Assembly: GCF_030704305.1 (NCBI RefSeq)
Contig: NZ_CP131935.1
Span: forward strand, 806,001 to 870,000
Source: Massilia sp. R2A-15
GTDB lineage: Bacteria; Pseudomonadota; Gammaproteobacteria; Burkholderiales; Burkholderiaceae_D
DNA length: 64,000 bases
Direction of reading: 5' to 3'
Part shown: positions 59,175 to 64,000 of the stretch, in pieces
Layout of the letters: each line of letters begins with the position of its first letter
Position numbering within the stretch: position 1 is the first letter of the stretch
Position numbers and translations under genes: made by a program
The notes under the pieces: model-generated
Databases searched by the model: none
What the model was told of the DNA's origin: nothing
Seen by the model: the letters and a program-made list of their open reading frames with translations, nothing else

Positions 59175-59178
<4 letters not shown>
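58876..59178 (+). CDS. clpS: ATP-dependent Clp protease adaptor ClpS
   Basis: A 100-residue adaptor delivering N-degron substrates to ClpA. The core has [20 protein letters not shown] with the Asn-Asp-Asp of the binding pocket, [15 protein letters not shown] with the pocket His, and [21 protein letters not shown] flexible N-terminal tail ([19 protein letters not shown]) precedes it. The ATG at 58876 fits the family; the open frame continues upstream without homology. It overlaps clpA by 4 bases (ATGA), so the two are translationally coupled. Confidence 0.96.
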
Positions 59179-61475
<2,297 letters not shown>

Positions 61476-61493
61476 GCGCCTCGCGCCCATCGG

Positions 61494-61527
61494 AAACCCG
61501 CCGCACGCAAGTGCCGCGGGTTTTTTT
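61494..61527 (+). terminator. Rho-independent terminator after clpA
   Basis: AAACCCGC / GCGGGTTT stem with a GC-rich inner hairpin and seven T residues. Confidence 0.88.
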
Positions 61528-61535
61528 ACGGGGTT

Positions 61536-61563
61536 GGGGTCAGGTCCTGCGCGACCTGACCCC
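61536..61563. repeat. REP-like palindrome, copy D
   Basis: GGGG-TCAGGTCCTGCGCGACCTGA-CCCC followed by GTTTTT. It shares the outer arms GGGGTCAGGTCC / GACCTGACCCC with copies A-C but has a different centre. Confidence 0.65.
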
Positions 61564-61681
61564 GTTTTTGTCGCCGCCCGCTGAGTCATTGCAGTCCCGA
61601 TTTTATTTGCATATATGCACGTCCACCACCGTGGCGCTTATGGCAAACTCATGCTCTCTCGCAACTAAAACGCACCGAGCC

Positions 61682-64000
61682 ATGATCCTGTCCCGTATAA
61701 CCCTCGCTGTTTCGCTGGCGCTGGCGGCCAGCCACGCCTTCGCCGCCGAACCGTACTTCCGCTTCCCGTCGATCCGCGGCGACACCGTGGTATTCACCGC
61801 CGAGGGTGACCTGTGGCGCACCACGGACGCCGGCGGCAAGGCTCAGCGCCTGACCACGCATCCGGCCGCCGAGACCAATTCGGCCATCTCCCCCGACGGC
61901 AAATCGCTCGCCTTCTCCGCCTCGTACGAAGGCGCCCAGGAAGCCTACGTGATGCCGCTCGAAGGCGGCCTGCCGAAGCGGATCAGCTTCGACAACGGCG
62001 GCGTGGTGGTCGTCGGCTGGACCCCGCAGGGCGAGGTGCTGGTCAGCACCGACCACGCGACCGGCCCGGTGCGCCAGCGCATCGTCGTCGCGATCGAGCC
62101 GTCCTCGCTCAAGCGCCGCGTGCTGCCGCTGGCCGAAGCCAACGACGCGACGACGGACGACAGCGGCCGCTGGGTTTACTTCACGCGCATGGGCCTGTCC
62201 CAGACCAGCGACAATGTGCGCGCCTATCGCGGCGGCGCCCATGCGCAGCTGTGGCGCTACGACCTCAATGGCAAGGGCGAGGCCCAGCTGCTGTTCAAGG
62301 ACGACGCCAACAATCGCCGCCCGATGTGGTGGCAAGGCCGCCTCTACTTCATCAGCGACGCCGGCGGTGCCGACAACATCTGGTCCTCTCTGCCCGACGG
62401 CAGCGACCGCCGCGCCCACACCAGCCACAAGCAGTGGGACGTGCGCAGCGCCTCGCTCGGCGACGGCCGCATCGCCTACCAGCTGGGCGCCGACCTGCAC
62501 GTGCTGGACCTGGCGAGCGGCGCCGACAGCGTCATCAAGGCCAGCCTGATGTCCGACTTCGACCAGCAGCGCACCCGCCTGGTCCGCCCGGCGCTCGAGG
62601 CGCTCACGAGCATCGAACCGGCGAACAAGGCCGAGCGCATCGTGCTGACCGCGCGCGGCCGCGTGACGGTGGCCGGGGCCGACGGCCAGCGCCGCGTCGA
62701 CATCGCCATTCCCGATGGCGCGCGCGCCCGCGGCGCCGTGTTCAGCCACGACGACAAATGGATCTACGCGATCGTCGACACCACCGGCGAAAACGAGATA
62801 TGGCGTTACGCCGCCAACGGCTCCGGCCGCGGAGAGCAGCTGACCCGCGACGGCGCCAGCCACCGCCTGAACCTGTATCCGTCCCCGGACGGCAAATGGC
62901 TCGCGCACACCGACAAGCACGGCCGCACCTGGCTGCTCGACCTGGCCGCGCGCACCAACGTGATTATCGACGACGCCGGCAAGAGCGGCTTCGATACATC
63001 CGACGAGGTGGTGTGGTCGCCCGACAGCCACAACATGGCGTTCGTGCGGACGGGCACCGACGCGCAGCGCCGCCAGATCGGCATGTTCAACGTCGAATCG
63101 AAGCAGCTCGCGTTTGTGACCACCGACCGCTATTCGGCCAGCTCGCCGGCGTTTGCGCCGGACGGCAAATGGCTGTACTTCCTGTCGGCGCGCCACTTCA
63201 ATTTGGCCAATGGCTCGCCGTGGGGCGACCGCAACATGGGGCCGGTGTTCGACAAGCGCGTGGGCGTGTACGCGCTGGCGCTGCAGCCGGGCGCGCGCTT
63301 CCCGTTCAAGCCCGACGACGAATTGAGCAAACCTGAGGCCAAGGCGGAAGAGGGCAAGGAAAAAGAGGCCGACAAGGCCGCGCCGAAAAAGCCGGAGTCG
63401 CCCGCCGTCACGTACGCCGGCCTGAAGGACCGCCTGTTCGAAGTGCCGGTCGAGCCGGGCAACTACAAGAAGCTCGAAGCCGACGCCAAGCGGCTCTACC
63501 TTCTCGATGGCGATAGCGTGCTGAAGACACTCGCCATCAGCCGCACGTCGCCCAAGCCCGAAGTATTCGTCGCCGGCGTGCGCGAGTTCGGCCTCACGGG
63601 CGATCGCAAGCACCTGTTCTACCGCACCGCCGCCAAGGCTGGACCAGGCGACATGCTGATCGTCGAAGCCGGCGCCAAGCTGCCGGCCGACGTATCGAAG
63701 GCCAGGATCACGGTCGAGGATTGGGCAATCCGCGTCGACCCGCGCCTGGAATGGACCCAGATGTTCAACGACGCGTGGCGCATGCACCGCGACTTCCTGT
63801 ACGACGCCAACATGCGCGGCGTCGACTGGAACGCCGTGCGCGCGCGCTACGCGCCGCTGGCCGCGCGCGTCACCGACCGCGCCGAGCTCGATGACGTGCT
63901 GGGCATGATGGTGGGCGAAGTGGGCGCGCTGCACTCGCAGATCCGTCCAGGCGACGTGCGTCGTCCGCCAGCGGAGGGCGCCGCCGCCGGACTTTGCGCC
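61682..64000 (+). CDS. Tricorn-type S41 protease, N-terminal part (runs off the window)
   Basis: A 773-codon open frame still open at the last base. The signal peptide ISRITL-type segment MILSRITLAVSLALAASHAF is followed by EPYFRFPSIRGDTVVFTAEG, the start of a beta-propeller of WD40/PD40-like blades (SPDGKSLAFSASYEGAQEAY, SPDGKWLAHTDKHGRTWLLD, APDGKWLYFLSARHF). An acidic/Lys-rich insertion (about 550-580) and the C1-type helical domain (QMFNDAWRMHRDFLYDANMR) come next. PDZ and S41 catalytic domains should follow beyond the window. Bacterial tricorn homologues are periplasmic peptidases degrading peptides. Confidence 0.9.
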   Translation, partial: MILSRITLAVSLALAASHAFAAEPYFRFPSIRGDTVVFTAEGDLWRTTDAGGKAQRLTTHPAAETNSAISPDGKSLAFSASYEGAQEAYVMPLEGGLPKRISFDNGGVVVVGWTPQGEVLVSTDHATGPVRQRIVVAIEPSSLKRRVLPLAEANDATTDDSGRWVYFTRMGLSQTSDNVRAYRGGAHAQLWRYDLNGKGEAQLLFKDDANNRRPMWWQGRLYFISDAGGADNIWSSLPDGSDRRAHTSHKQWDVRSASLGDGRIAYQLGADLHVLDLASGADSVIKASLMSDFDQQRTRLVRPALEALTSIEPANKAERIVLTARGRVTVAGADGQRRVDIAIPDGARARGAVFSHDDKWIYAIVDTTGENEIWRYAANGSGRGEQLTRDGASHRLNLYPSPDGKWLAHTDKHGRTWLLDLAARTNVIIDDAGKSGFDTSDEVVWSPDSHNMAFVRTGTDAQRRQIGMFNVESKQLAFVTTDRYSASSPAFAPDGKWLYFLSARHFNLANGSPWGDRNMGPVFDKRVGVYALALQPGARFPFKPDDELSKPEAKAEEGKEKEADKAAPKKPESPAVTYAGLKDRLFEVPVEPGNYKKLEADAKRLYLLDGDSVLKTLAISRTSPKPEVFVAGVREFGLTGDRKHLFYRTAAKAGPGDMLIVEAGAKLPADVSKARITVEDWAIRVDPRLEWTQMFNDAWRMHRDFLYDANMRGVDWNAVRARYAPLAARVTDRAELDDVLGMMVGEVGALHSQIRPGDVRRPPAEGAAAGLCA

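Overview
The window is a high-GC chromosomal segment of a betaproteobacterium, most likely the Oxalobacteraceae (Massilia/Telluria/Duganella group). This rests on the gene set: PEP-CTERM proteins with an EpsA-type regulator and a PEP-CTERM-type CAAX protease, a monomeric isocitrate dehydrogenase next to the dimeric one, the order clpS-clpA-cold-shock gene, and palindromic intergenic repeats. There is no rRNA, insertion sequence, CRISPR array or phage.

Layout. 1-2000: AT-rich accessory DNA with one membrane-anchored HNH protein, ending at the 3' end of tRNA-Arg(CCT). 2307-4950: uup and a CAAX protease. 5121-13797: nucleotide-sugar and polysaccharide genes (gmd, two glycosyltransferase genes, a glycosyltransferase remnant, galE, a sugar nucleotidyltransferase, manC), probably for exopolysaccharide or cell-surface glycan. 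13900-19145 (minus strand): a double-glycine-leader precursor, a HlyD adaptor and a C39-peptidase ABC exporter, resembling the microcin V export module, preceded by a TraB/GumN protein. 19484-21310: a secreted transglutaminase-like protein. 21472-33911: a type I secretion system (ABC, HlyD, TolC) followed by a PHP/Ig-like secreted protein and a 1460-residue RTX protein whose nuclease domain has lost key residues. 34060-41596: two PEP-CTERM proteins with sigma-54-like promoters, a PhoB-like regulator with an altered receiver, the LuxR-type regulator EpsA, a lipoprotein and a large subtilase. 41904-51009: one tightly overlapping operon for an atypical type II secretion-like system (pseudopilin, F, E, PilM/N/O/P-like parts, secretin, three more pseudopilins). 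51017-64000: housekeeping genes murJ, rpsT, two icd genes with matching promoter/operator layouts, rluE, a toxin-antitoxin pair, a cold-shock gene, clpS-clpA, and the start of a tricorn-type S41 protease that runs off the window.

How the parts fit. Three export routes lie within 40 kb (C39 exporter, type I, type II-like), along with surface-sorting signals and sugar-nucleotide supply, so most of the window appears devoted to building or decorating the cell surface. The best candidates for something little described are the microcin-V-like module with a large glycine-rich, cysteine-containing precursor, the RTX protein with a degenerate nuclease, and the PhoB-like protein lacking its phosphorylation residues next to epsA. 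Large antisense open frames opposite high-GC genes were treated as shadows.
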